Assembly (NCBI RefSeq): GCF_050908995.1
Contig: NC_135121.1
Span: forward strand, 19,936,001 to 20,000,000
From: Andrena cerasifolii
Taxonomy: Eukaryota; Arthropoda; Insecta; Hymenoptera; Andrenidae
Direction of reading: 5' to 3'
Length of the DNA: 64,000 nt
In this document: piece after piece, positions 12,058 through 25,200 of the stretch
Layout of the letters: each line of letters opens with the position of its first letter
Numbering within the stretch: the stretch's first letter is position 1
Notes under the pieces: model-generated
Seen by the model: only the letters and a program-made list of their open reading frames with translations
Told to the model about the DNA's origin: nothing
Database searches by the model: none
Made by a program: the position numbers and the translations under genes

Positions 12058-13229
12058 GAGCCGCGCCGCGCCGATGAGGGCTCCAAACGCTCGTTTAACT
12101 CATCGAAATCCTCTTGGAGATCCCAGCTGCTCGATCTCCCGTTGTTATTTTACGTTTATATCGTGCGCGACACGCCTAATTCGTTGAAAGTAATTTTTGT
12201 TCGTCCGTTTGAGATATTTATCGTTACCTACAGATACTCGTAGTATTTATAATTTAATCGCGCACGGGTCTACCGGGATCTTCTTATTCATTAGCGACGC
12301 GTAGAATTTATGCAAGAGTAGGAAGATCTCGACGCACGTGCTCGTTTCAATCGAGGCGCGGGGAAATGACTTCGAGTCGTTGCTCGATGTTAAGTTTTCG
12401 TTATTATTGATACCGGAGAACACACGGAGTTACCGAAGAACTTTCGTGATCGTATTTGGCGCCCGGTCGAGGTGATTTCAATCCTTCAAACGTCGCGAAG
12501 ATGTAACTGTCCAGAAGCAACAGTTACGCGATAGAACCTTTTTTTTACGCAGTGTATAATATATGTATGTAGATGTTATTTGTTGAGAATAACGATATAT
12601 CTGTCGAGAAATCCGCCTGCTCCTTTCTTCAATTAGCTTCTGCTTCCCCGCTCTCTCCAACGAAATTAAATCACGTTTATTTAATTCGTTAATTTACTAA
12701 CGATCGTGTTCTACACAACATGCTTACTATAGTACGGTCGATACACCTTATACATACATATGCCTATGCATATCGTACATGCTTAGTTAGTAGATTTATA
12801 TGTATATTACACGTTCGCAGCTGCATTCCAAAGGAGTGGAAGGTATCGCCGAACGTTCTAGCTAAATCGACATAAATTATAGGAGACTCCGTGTAACTCC
12901 TGTGTTCGCAGAATGCTTAAAAACGACATTGCCAATCCGCACGTGCTGCATGTTCCACGACACGTGCGACCTACTTTACGATTCTATGCAGATCAATCGC
13001 ACAGATTTCTGCAATTATAATGCCACTGTGTAACTTGAAAGTGAGTAACGAAGCTATTAATCCGTTAATCTTCTAAAATCTGGATCCTTAACGGTATGCG
13101 CGGATCGAAGGGATTGCTTGAAATCGTAGATAACGGGGCGATTACCGTTGTTAATGTACATACGTATAAACTGATAAGTGTTACGGCTCAGTCGCTCCTC
13201 TGCTCTGGTTCTTCTTTTTTTTTGGTGAA
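12058..13229. other. Convergent intergenic region (P450 / formin 3' ends)
   Basis: Holds the 3' untranslated ends of the plus-strand P450 gene and the minus-strand formin gene. It is AT-rich in the middle, with no coding exon recognised. An open frame at 13096-13497 on the plus strand is antisense to the last formin exon. Confidence 0.4.
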
Positions 13230-16200
13230 TCACTTAACCAAACCTTTGATGCTCCTGGGAAGATTCGGGATGGAGCCTTTATTTACACTCGCGGCCGTCG
13301 GTCTCATGAAACTGTGGTTCCGGGTTCCTGCTCGAGGGTGGACCAACTTGCTCTTCGTGGCTAGCGCTTTTTCGATACTCGCTGACCGATTGGAGGGAAG
13401 ACATTGTTGTCCGATACTGCTACCGCTTCCGCTGCTGCTGCTACGCGAGGCTATCACCCGGACCTTGCCGCCAGTCTGTGCGTCGGTCGATGCCTGAAAA
13501 CAGTGGGGTCAGGATTCAGCGGGGCGTAAGCGTAAAATCTAAGGAATCGAAGGTAAAGTACAGTCTTCCCTGGATTATCGAGAAGTAGTTAGCACCTAAT
13601 AAACTGACCCTTGTCAGGGCCCTCGCACGAACCGTCTGACAAGGAGACTGATCGACGTAAACCGAGAGTGAGTGAAATAGCGCACCAGCGGGGGACCCTC
13701 GGTCGACGGCGAATCGAGGCATTCAGTATTGAATATGAAACTTTTCATGTTACTGATTACACCTTGGTGAGAGTATTACCGATGCGATGGACTGGCGAGT
13801 TTATGTCGATGAAAAGGAGTCCAAACACGAAGCAATTCGGTCTATTTTTTATTATGAAAATACGATTAGAATTCTATTAGAATTAAAACTATATTTCAAA
13901 GAACTAGAATTAAAAAATTAACACTATATTTCAAAGAACTGGAATTAAAAAAATGAACACTATATTTCAAAGAACTAGAATTAAAAAATTAACACTATAT
14001 TTCAAAGAACTAGAATTAAAAAATTAACACTATATTTCAAAGAACTGGAATTAAAAAATTAACACTATATTTCAAAGAACTAGAATTAAAAAATTAACAC
14101 TATATTTCAAAGAACTGGAATTAAAAAATTAACACTATATTTCAAAGAACTAGAATTAAAAAATTAACACTATATTTCAAAGAACTAGAATTAAAAAATT
14201 AACACTATATTTCAAAGAACTGGAATTAAAAAATTAACACTATATTTCAAAGAACTGGAATTAAAAAATTAAAACTATATTTCAAAGAACTGGAATTAAA
14301 AAATTAACACTATATTTCAAAGAACTAGAATTAAAAAATTAACACTATATTTCAAAGAACTAGAATTAAAAAATTAACACTATATTTCAAAGAACTGGAA
14401 TTAAAAAATTAACACTATATTTCAAAGAACTGGAATTAAAAAATTAAAACTATATTTCAAAGAACTGGAATTAAAAAATTAACACTATATTTCAAAGAAC
14501 TGGAATTAAAAAATTAACACTATATTTCAAAGAACTAGAATTAAAAAATTAACACTATATTTCAAAGAACTAGAATTAAAAAATTAACACTATATTTCAA
14601 AGAACTAGAATTAAAAAATTAACACTATATTTCAAAGAACTAGAATTAAAAAATTAACACTATATTTCAAAGAACTAGAATTAAAAAATTAAAACTATAT
14701 TTCAAAGAACTGGAATTAAAAAATTAACACTATATTTCAAAGATCCTGAATTTTTTACATTTTGAAAAATCCTTCGAGATATGCTTATACATCCCTAAAT
14801 ACTACAACATATCCAAGTTTCACCTAAATCAGAAATGTTACGCCGCAAAGTCTCCGATTTCGCATGGAATGACCTTATAAGGAGAAGTATACGGAAAGAA
14901 CTCACCCCTATAGGTTTGCGAACATTTCTCGCAGCTGGTCCAATGCTGCTCCCGCTGCTGCTGCTTCGACTGGCGGGTATTCTACTGACGGTGGACCGCG
15001 GATTCGTGCGTCGTTTCTCGATACTCTTCGGCGGCAGCGGAGTGTTGGACGGGCTCTTTCGTAGATCGTTGGTCAGCGCGCAGATCGCGGACGTGTAAGT
15101 GCGAAGGTGAGCGTGATTCGGTACCAAGTTTCTTACAGTGTTCACCGATGTGGCGCTATTCAAGGAGCTTCGGGAGCTCCGAAGGCTGCTTCTCGACCCC
15201 GAACGTTCCACTTCGTTCCTCGGCTGACTGTCCGATGTAAAGGCCGAGATCGGGGTACGTTGCACCGATTCCGGCTTCCTGGAGCCGCTGTCTCGCTTTA
15301 AGCTGCTGGTCCGTTTCGGTAAAAAGCTAGATTTCTCGCTGGTGTGTCTCATCGAGTTCGCTCGCTTCTCTAATCCTTTAGTCGGCGACTTTAACGCCCT
15401 GTCAATGGACCTCTTCGCAGTGTGGTCAGCCTCCTGGCGAGTGGCACCGACGGTTCGGCTGCGATCGTTGTCGTTCCCAGAATACTGTAGCTCGGCTGGC
15501 GAACACCGCGTCGAGTCGTGCGTGTCGGTCTCGTAATTACCGGAGGACGTTTCTTGGCTCAACGTCTCCGAAACTAAGCTCTGCGTTTCCTCGAATCCTT
15601 CGTCGTTCATCTCCTGGTCGCGACCTTTCCCGGAAGCGGGCAGAGGCGAGGAGGACGTCACGCTTATGTCGGGAATAAATTTGCCACGGAACACGGAGCT
15701 GTCCGACGTTGGTCGCGCGGACTCGATTCTAATCTCGTTCCGATTCGAGGCGTCTAACCGCGTCGCCTCCACGCTGCTCCTTAAATTATCGTAAACCGCC
15801 CCGGTGATCGCGCCGAACTGACTCTGGGAAAGGTCTATCAGATCGGTTTGGTCCTCGGTGGGTTCCTCCTGCCGCGAGTTGGACGGTCTGTAATCCTGAG
15901 TAACGTGATTCCGATCGCAGGGCGACAGAGTCGAGCCGTTTTGGATCTGATTCACCTGACTCGGCGGGTTGCTCGTCAGCCTTATCGCCTCTTTCACCTG
16001 ACTAGGATCGATCATGCTCCTCTGCCGTTCCCGGCTGGTCACGGCCCTCTCCGCGAGTACGGTTAAAGAAGGTTCGCGGGGCCGCGACTCTTGCATGACG
16101 GGGCTGAGGACGGTGTTGGTGACCGCGAGGACGGGTGGAGGTTGGCTGACGGGCAGCCTCGAGTTTCTGTGAGTTAACGTTACCGGTCGCGACAACCGTT

Positions 16201-19200
16201 GCAGGTCCTCGCCGGATCGGGCGATGTCCGCCAGCGCAGCGTCGATCTCGAAGGCGGACGCCTCCCGTCGCTTCAGTTTATCCTGCCAAGCGCGCAGCAT
16301 CGAGTCCTCGTCGTGATTCTCCTCGGACAGCGGCAGCGTCTGCGGCCGCTGAGCTGGTTTGTCCTCCAGCGACTCGGAACTCGCGATGTCCTGCCTCGAC
16401 TCTTTCTCCGGCGAATCTTGTATCTTTTTATACCGCCGCGTTCTCCTCGTCGCCGAGTAGCGATCGAAGTTACCTGAAACACTCGCAGACGTCAATCTCC
16501 GGCTCGCTGGGGAACCGACGTAAACACGGACAAGTCTGACTCACCTGTCCCGAAGTCGGCGTTGTTATTGGCAGTCTTCGCGGTAGGGTTCTTGTGATCT
16601 CGACTCTGGAAGGAGCTGCTGCAGCGTTCCCTCTTGCACGGCTCCTTCTCGATCGGCTTCACTTCCCTCGGTGGACTAAACAGCTTCCTGGTCGCCGGGG
16701 GGGTTTCGATGTTATCCGAGTCGATCTCGATCTTGTCGCTGATCTTCTCCTCGTTCTGGCCTCTTTTGAACTTTGAGATTCTCCGTGACGCGGGCGCTTG
16801 AGAGTTGGCGTAAGGTTGCCGCAAATAGATCGTTAACTCGTCCTGATTCTCCGAATTCGCAGGGTCGTTCATCTTGTTCTTCTTTCTGTCTTCCTCTTTG
16901 ATCGACTGGAATCAGGGAAAAGAGGATGCTGCGTTTACAGGGGAAACAGCAGTCACCGTCGTGGAATCCTTTTCGAAAGGATATTAACCTGCAAGGTGGT
17001 CGGGGTGAGAACATTTTCCGTGCTGAGCCTTGATCTTAGCCTACGGGAATATCGGGGATCAGTCTCTTCCATGCTATTTGGTACGTTCAAGCTGGACTTC
17101 CTCCAGGGAGATTTATCCTTTTGCGACGGATGCGTTTCGGCTTCTGAAACGAAGCTGGCGTTAGTCGGGTCTTACTTTCAATAGGTATACGTACACGTGA
17201 GTATATTGTACGCGTAATCGAGGGGTGGAAAATGGGAGGAATAACCTTCTATAGCTTCCATGGTGCGCATCACGTCTGTCTTCTCAACCGATGGACGCCA
17301 GTCGTAAACTTCGGAGAATGTTTCGTGCGTAGAATTGCCTTCGTTCGGGGTGTTTGTCTTGCCTTCGCTTTCTGCGGATTCAACGCGGTAACGCGGCCGA
17401 GTTAAAAGAAAAGATATTTCACCGTGGTAAGAGCGTACGTGTATTTACCCGAGTCTTCGAAGGACCGTCGATTCGCCTGATGCAATTGCCTCGCTTTCCT
17501 TTGAAGCTCTTCACCCGCACGATCCTCTTTCTCGTTTTCCGACAACCACGCCTCGATCTTCTGCCGCCACGCTTTTCTGTTTCGACAGAGAGAAACACGT
17601 TTCTCGTATGTATACGGTATCTGTATTCGGACATGCATTTGTTTCCACTGTGCGTGTCTTACCCCGCTGGCTTCGTCTCCTCTTCTTGCAAGAAAGGTTT
17701 GCTTTCCACCAAAGGCGACGGCGAACTCGGTCTCTCTCGATCAGCCGAGAAATCGGCGTTCAGTAGATCGCTCCTGCGAGATTGGCCGCGAGCTCTTCGT
17801 GCCCATGATCGATCTGTGGGCCCAGTCAAGGATACAAACGAATTTCTTCAGCATCTTTGCGCTTACATCGCTACACCGTACTATACACACGTATAGGTAT
17901 ACACGACGCGAATCATACCTAAACTACCCCAAGATTTTCTTTCTCGAGAGCTGTCTTGCCCCGAAGTCCTCAAAAAGTCCATCAAATTGCCGTCGTCGTC
18001 CTCGCTGGGTATCCGACTTCTGCGACGACGAAGGGTGCCGTTCGGCGTAACATCTACCACGCGAAAGAAATAACGTTGATAAAACGGGGGGAAAACACTC
18101 GCGTAGTTATCGTACAGTTTGGGAATAAAACCTGGAGAATATGTTTCGTCTTTGGTTGATTGTTGGTCGCCGGTTCCGGTTCCACCGGAACAGGAGCCCA
18201 GGCGTCTTCGAATGCTCGGAGAACCGGTGATCGAGACATCTTCGTCCGACGTAACTCCCCCGTTTTGCAATCTTTTCACCTGCGCTCAGAGCAAAGAGCG
18301 TTTCGATGTGGAACAGAGATCAGAAATCAGAATCAGTTGTCGCGCGAAATAGAGAGGAACGCTTACCTTGGCATCGTTGCGACTATAATTTCTTTGAGGT
18401 AAACCGGTATGGAGATCGAAAAGGCCATAATCCATTAAGTTACATTCGGATTCGGAGGCTGGGGTCTCGGCTTGATTTGTCACTGTAGAGTAAGTGTAAC
18501 TGTCACGCTAAAGAGATACCTAAATTGAAAGAAAAAAATACGACGACGTACGTAATCGCTTTTTGGCCAAAAGTTGCTCTTCTCGTTGCTTGCGCCTCGC
18601 CAACACCTGCTCCTCTTGAGCTCTTCGCCTCTCGTTCTCCGCGACAGCCTGGCTGAACTTTTGGCAGAACTGGTGGAATACCTTGAAGCACTCTTCGATC
18701 TTGAACGTATTCGTGTCTTCGCAGAAGAATTCAGCGAGCGATCGCCTCCAAGTCTCGAGCTCCTCCATGTCCCTCTTCAACTGACTCATCTCCTGCTCCG
18801 CCATCTGCTAGGCCAGCGTACCAAAGTTAGAATTCGGTTGTAAGGCTACGCGCGTATCCGACCTACTTGCAAAAACTGAGCCATCTGTTCTTGTATGTCT
18901 GGCTCCGTGGAAGGAAGTTGAGTCTGCGCTTTGATCTTCTTGATCTTCGTGTCGAGTGCGTTAAATTCGTTGTTCAACTGCTCCGTCGTGGTCCTTGTGC
19001 CGCGAGAACACGATAAACGGTCAAGTTACCAGTCGCGCTGTTCGATTTTTAGGATCGCTCTAACGCACTTACTTGGTGGCAGCTTCGAGAGTGTTCATGC
19101 CCTTCGCAAAGTCCAGCAGATCCTTTCTTTTCCTTTCGGCTTGCTGCGGCGGGAAACGTTGAAGCGTGAGATAACAACGGGGGCGCGGAAGCAAAGTTAC

Positions 19201-22200
19201 TGTGAAAGTTACATTACCAGGGCCACGTAGTGTATGAGATTCATTCCTGGCTTGTTCGCCCGAATTTCCGTCAGTTTCTGCAGAGATGACAGTTTTACTC
19301 CGGCAGCGTTTCCAGCGTAGCCACCCTACGGCATTCATGTACGGAAAATTCATTTCCCTTGTCGTTTCTGGCCAGAATATATATTTACTTTGGAGAAGCC
19401 CGAGTTTCACTTTCCTACCGAGTTGAGAAAATTCCCAGCCACTAGGACCATGTAGAGCAGCTCCTGCAGCGGCTTGTTGGTCATGAGATCCTCCCCGGCG
19501 AGGATCATCGAATTGATGCTCGGCTCCAAGTAGCTCATATTGGCAGCGAACTCTTCCTTCAGCAGCATACACTCGATACGCAGCTTGTAACTTTCGGCGG
19601 GCGCGCAGCGTAAAACAATTAGACCCGTAAATGTCGAAGGGCGAGGCTCGAATTAGAATTATTCGCATCTTACTTTGGTACTTGGACGAGCTGCAGAAAG
19701 AATTTCTCGGCGTTTCCGAGTTTCGACTTGTCGCCGTCGAAACTTTTGAGCATTTCCAGCTCGTCCACCTCGGGCAGAATCTTGAGAAGACCGCGTAATT
19801 TTTCTGCCCCAATGTCGTCGTGACCGCCGTCCTTTATTAATTGTATTATATCTTCGTTCGAGCTGCAACGAATCCGTTCAGAGACGTACGCACGTAATTA
19901 CCGGGGCCGCGTCGGCGAGGTACCTACCTTCGAAACTGTTTCAAGAATATATTCACGTTCAGGCTCCGTTTGCCATCCAGAAGCGCGATCTGAAACATTC
20001 GAGGAAATTGTCGCAAGAGCCAACCAGAGCAAGGCAAGCGCGTCAGAGTGGGCGTAAGTGTTACCTCGGTTGGTTCTCGACGTTTCTTCTCAGCGTCAGA
20101 GTTAGCGCCGTAGGAAGAGGAGCAGGATGCAGCGGGTAACATCGGCGGCACTTGCTGGCAGAACAGGCCTTCCATCTCTGCCCAGTCGATGTCCAGCATG
20201 GGGGAGTTTTGATGCTCGTTTGCTACCAAAGACCAAATGTTCCGCTTGCCGATCACCTGATAAAGTTATTCATAATAAGAAGTGGAGGCTAGGAAGAGCA
20301 AAAGGCGCCACTGTAACGCGTACTTTATGATTGGGTATCTTGTTCCAGTTGATCGTTTTCATTTTTGCCTTGGGGGTGGGTATTTCCTGTTGCGGCAGTA
20401 GTCTGGCGTGATTATTCGGCGGATCGGGGGTGGGCGCCCGTGTAACCGGTAGCACGTGCAAGGGTGGTGGCATGGGCGGCGGCTCCATCGATGCATCAGC
20501 ACGCGTCGCGTTGGCGGTGAAAAGCGGCGGAGGCGGAGGTGGCGGTAAAACGCGACCTTGGTGGCCAACAGCGGGACCAGGGCCTGAACTGGGACTGGCA
20601 GCAGGGCCCAGAGCTGGAGGCGGTGGCGGGGGTGGCAGAGGTGGCGACGGAGTTGCTGAATTGTTGATCGGCAGCGAGGCTTTCCGCGACGTTCCGCAGG
20701 TCTGATCGGCACCTCGACAGTGACAGCACAGATTCGTCTGTAATGCAAACATTCACCGAGCATGTACTACGGGAGGCGAAACGCAGCGCGAGAGCTCGGG
20801 TCGCGAAAAGTAAAAGTGCGGGATCCAGCAAGCGTTGCGTCAGTTGGCGTCGGGCCGATGACATTGACAATTATCCGAGAAACTCGCGTGAAATTTTAAC
20901 CAGCTGACGTAACTGGCACGCGAGCTGGCAAGCAATTCCGTTACGCGGTAGGAGAGAAAGCGCTAAACCGGCTAAACGATGCGGTAGTAACGATGAAAGT
21001 CAACGTATCGAATGTTTCTTGCATCTAAAAGAAAAAGAAAGAAGAGAGGAGTAGGTTGGCGTAAAGAAGCGAGAGGAGGTACCTGCAGGCTGGGCGACCG
21101 CAGTAGCTTGGTAGCGTCTTCTCGGTTTTCTAAGAGCGTTGCTCTGTGCACTAAGGTCTCCGCGGTGTCCCATGCTAAATCGCTCGCAGCATCCTTGGGA
21201 TCCAGTCGCAACAGATGCTGAAGAATGCTGAGGAATGGTATCTCCTGCGGGGTGTCCGCTATCTGAAGTACATCGGGGGTTTCTCGAGTTAGGGGACCAA
21301 CCAGGTCGGACAATCGCGAGAGCGTGCACACGGTATTCCCTTACCTGTCCGAAAATCGCGTAGAAAACATCGACGTGAGAAGAGAGATCTATTCCCGGTG
21401 GTCCGTGATTGGACAACTCCTCGTCGGTCTCTCGCTGATCGTCGAACACGTCGAGCTGCACTCGGAGGTCCGGAGCGTGACTCTTCCTGCAAGAACAATC
21501 GTCACCTTCCTGATCCGGGTACATTTTAAGCCTTTACGCAGTTGTTCGCTCTATTTTCGTCACACTCCACACACGTGTCTTCCCTAGAATCTCGATATCT
21601 CTACCCTAGCTTTTTCACCCCCGCCCCTCGCCTCTCTTTCTCCCCGTCTCTTCCATCCTTCCTACTCGTTCTGCGCTTCCAACTTTCTCGAGCTTCATCA
21701 CTTTACTGCTAACGCGTTGCGATCTTTATTTCCACTGTCTCTACGTAGACGTACCATTCGCTCGATCTGTCAGAGAACAGTGTCGACGGTGTATCATAAA
21801 TCGACGTGCCTTCCGTTCGAGACCCTCGATCCGTTATCCGGCTATTCTTACGCGGTAGGAGTAGCATACGTGTTCGTCATAATATCTATGTAATATCCCC
21901 GCTCGTCTACCCCGCGGTCCCGTCCATCAAGCGTTAGGCGAAACGATTATTGCTCCGTTAATAGCACCCTGCTGCTTGGATTTCGACCAGCCACGCGATA
22001 CATAAGCGGTACAAACGAATGCTACGGGCAATTTTACACGGCTCCTATGCACGGCGAGCTCCAGTTGCGCTTCGACCACGATTCCCGTCTCCACGATGCA
22101 CACCCGAAAATAGTCGCTGTCTTTGCGGTTGTCTAACCGTGCCGCCGATCTTCCGCCGGACCGAGAACAGAAAATCGTCGCCTACAAATTCAGAGCGGAG

Positions 22201-25200
22201 GAATGGAAACTTCACTTTTCACTGTACCGGACGCAAAGGGTGGCCCGGTTTAACGATGGCACTCGACATACCGAGGCTCTCGGGTAGCAGGTACATGTGT
22301 AATTAGGTAATTAACGAATCGCTTGAGTGTATAGCGGTACTGGCGGAAGAGAGAGAGAGAAGTTGAATAGAAATTTGAGATGAGAACCGAGGGCCGCTGA
22401 CAGTGGGTGCAGTAGTCTGGCCATCAGAGGAGCACTACGCGGATCGCTCCAGCCGAGTGCGATCGTGCAGCTGCAGGTGCATCCCGCGCGCGAAGAGTTA
22501 ATTCGGGCTTTTCTCTCTCCCTTCGAATTGCCTCTTTCGCTTTTCCTTTTTTCCCTTCCCTCGCACTCCTCCGTTCCGCGCGAGCCCTCTTTCCAGCCAC
22601 TCCTCCTCCCCGACTCTCTCTCGCCCTTCGTCCCTTTCTTCTTCTCGCTTTCGCACGGTAGCCGTAACCAAAGAATTCGGGAAGGCGGCGCAAGGAAGAG
22701 GGGAAGAGAAGTTTACAGTTCTTCCAAGCAACGCACGCGTTTCTACATATGTATTTCCCGCCGAATGGTGCCGCGATCCCTGTGTCGTATCCTTGGCATT
22801 CTTCTCGTGCCGGATCTCTTTCCTACGGACGGCGTGTTCTTTTTCATCACTCGACCAGCCCTTGAGCGAGCTCGAATAGGAAATCCGGCCGGTTCCCTTT
22901 ATCGCGAATTCCGACAGACCGATTCTTTCGGCGATATTTAAAGCGACTTGTTTGAATAGTTTCGCTCGATCAAGAATAGTTTGCTCGTCCGTCATCCCGC
23001 GAAGGAATGACAGACGGTACTATTCCTGTAGGGAGTGATTTTAGCGGAGACCTAAAGGAAACGGCAAAACCTGCAGCTAGAGCCGCCGCGCCGCGCATCG
23101 TGATTCGGCGCAAATACTTGTAGTTCCAGCCGTGCTTCTGCCGCGGTCCCCTTCTTCCTTTTCGTCGATCGGCTATTGTTTACACAACACAACGACCGAA
23201 AAAAGGCAATGATGCCGCGCGCCTGGTGCCTACTGTCCGCGATCCAAGGTGCGACAGAGACGAACATCTCGGGGCCAGGCAACGATGATTATTTGGATTA
23301 GTGGCATGCAAATGGTGCGCGCGTTTGATACGCGGATCGAATGCCCCGCTGATTAGTTCACCCATCCTTGATACAGAAGAATTGCTTAAGAGTCCTGGCT
23401 AGGTAGGTAGCTAGGTATGTATGTATGTGTGTACGACGCTCGATGCATGCGCGACATTAACGTTTCATTAGGTGAGAAGGCAAATGAGAAGGTGTGGGTA
23501 CAATAAGGCGCCCTTTCGTAACGTTCATTATTATTTATTATTCAACAATGTTAAGGTGTTAATCAGTTAATGTCGTGAATCCAGGACGTCGTAGAGTACT
23601 CACCGCAATTCGTTCAAGATCGGGAGCAGCTTCAAACCTGCAAGGGAAAACGATACCATTGGCTTTTCTGATAGTAAGTAGTGCCTCCCCCGAGTGGTTT
23701 AATGCTCAATTCGCCGCGCCAAGCTTCCTTGCTTCTCCCACTAGAGGTTAACGGAAAATTTGAAAGTTAAGGTACCAACCGATGAACTCGTTCCGAATCC
23801 GTATGCGATCCTTGAGCTCCGGCGTGGAGATGACTAGACAGTTTATGAATGCCAATAGGGCGGTCCGATAATCCTCGGCAGTTGCTTTTTGTAGCTCGTC
23901 GACCACGATCCGTAGTCGGTATCGTTCACCTTTCCGCTCCTGTAACGTTCCCAGTCGAATCTTACAATTAGTAGCGAGCGTACGTGCGCGCGTTACTTTT
24001 ATCGCGCGTAGCGTCGCGTGCGCGTAGCTTCTTGCATAGGGTAAACTTGCCTAAATCGTACCCCCCGCTGTTCTTTTTTAACTTAAGACAATCACAATCG
24101 CCCCTAGGGGTAGAAAGTGTAAACAACAGTTAGCCATACGCCATTAACAAACTAAGTCACCATGCCGTCACTCCACAAAAAAATACAAAGCAGGTAAGTC
24201 CTTCGGGTACTTTTCGCTAAAATTTCGTCACGATCCTTAAGGATTTTGTACACTTAGTATTTGTGACAATCAGCGAGAAGAAATTCTATGTGAAACTACG
24301 TCCATTGTCAAGTTTATTTCTTGCTCTGGCATCAAGGAACAGTGCCCCATATTTTAGCGCCTTGGATTTGAATAACCAGAAAAACCAGAACAGTAAAGGA
24401 AAACACGTAAGAGGAAAAATACCGCGAAAACCAATACGCAGAAGGAAGAAAAGAAGAAGAAGAAGAGAGACGATGAAAACGAAAGCTGGTTTTTCTGAAT
24501 TGTGTCAAGAAAATAGGCAGGGAAACGTGATACGGTGCCCGCGGTGCAAAATGCGGGCACACGAGTTTTGTGCGGGAATATATAGAAATACTTTTGATGA
24601 TTGTAGTAATTAAAATTTAAAACTACGAATTAGGACAACTATGGTACGATTTAGGAAGATTAATCCTAAATCGTACTTTTTCCATATTAAAAATAAATCG
24701 TTTTTATGAATAGAAGTTGCTTGTTTTATGCTGTTTGAGTTCACGCAACTGTTTATTCTATTACCAAACAGTTGATTACCACTAATTTCCTTTCATTTTT
24801 CCTGTAACAAGCATTTGTTCTTAAGGGCTACGATTTAGGCAGGTCTACCCTACGTCGCGCCGCTTTTAACCGTAACATTCGCGCCTACGAGTTGTATTTG
24901 CACGCGTACACTTTAATATTCGATAAGGCGCTCGCGCTGCATTTAATGGCTGATTAACGCGACAAATTGCTCGGCGATAAAAAGCATAATTCACAAGGTT
25001 CGCGACGTTAAGCGGGCATCGGGAACATTACGGTGTAGATCGTTCTTTTGTTTGCCGAAGGAAGACCTTGAACCGTGACTTTTATCCAAGCTCTCGGCAC
25101 CACCATCGCCGTGATCGCGCGCGTCCCTCTTACAACTTACAAGTTGTTAGAATGGACAAACGGGCACGGGCACCGGCGCGGCGCGGCAGCCTCCCGTTTC

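Noticed and set aside
13096..13497. 133-codon plus-strand frame
   Set aside because: Antisense to the last formin exon; its hydrophobic runs mirror Ser/Gly codons.
13881..14743. CRISPR-like array
   Set aside because: The units are contiguous 35-bp repeats without unique spacers, in an animal gene intron; it is a minisatellite.
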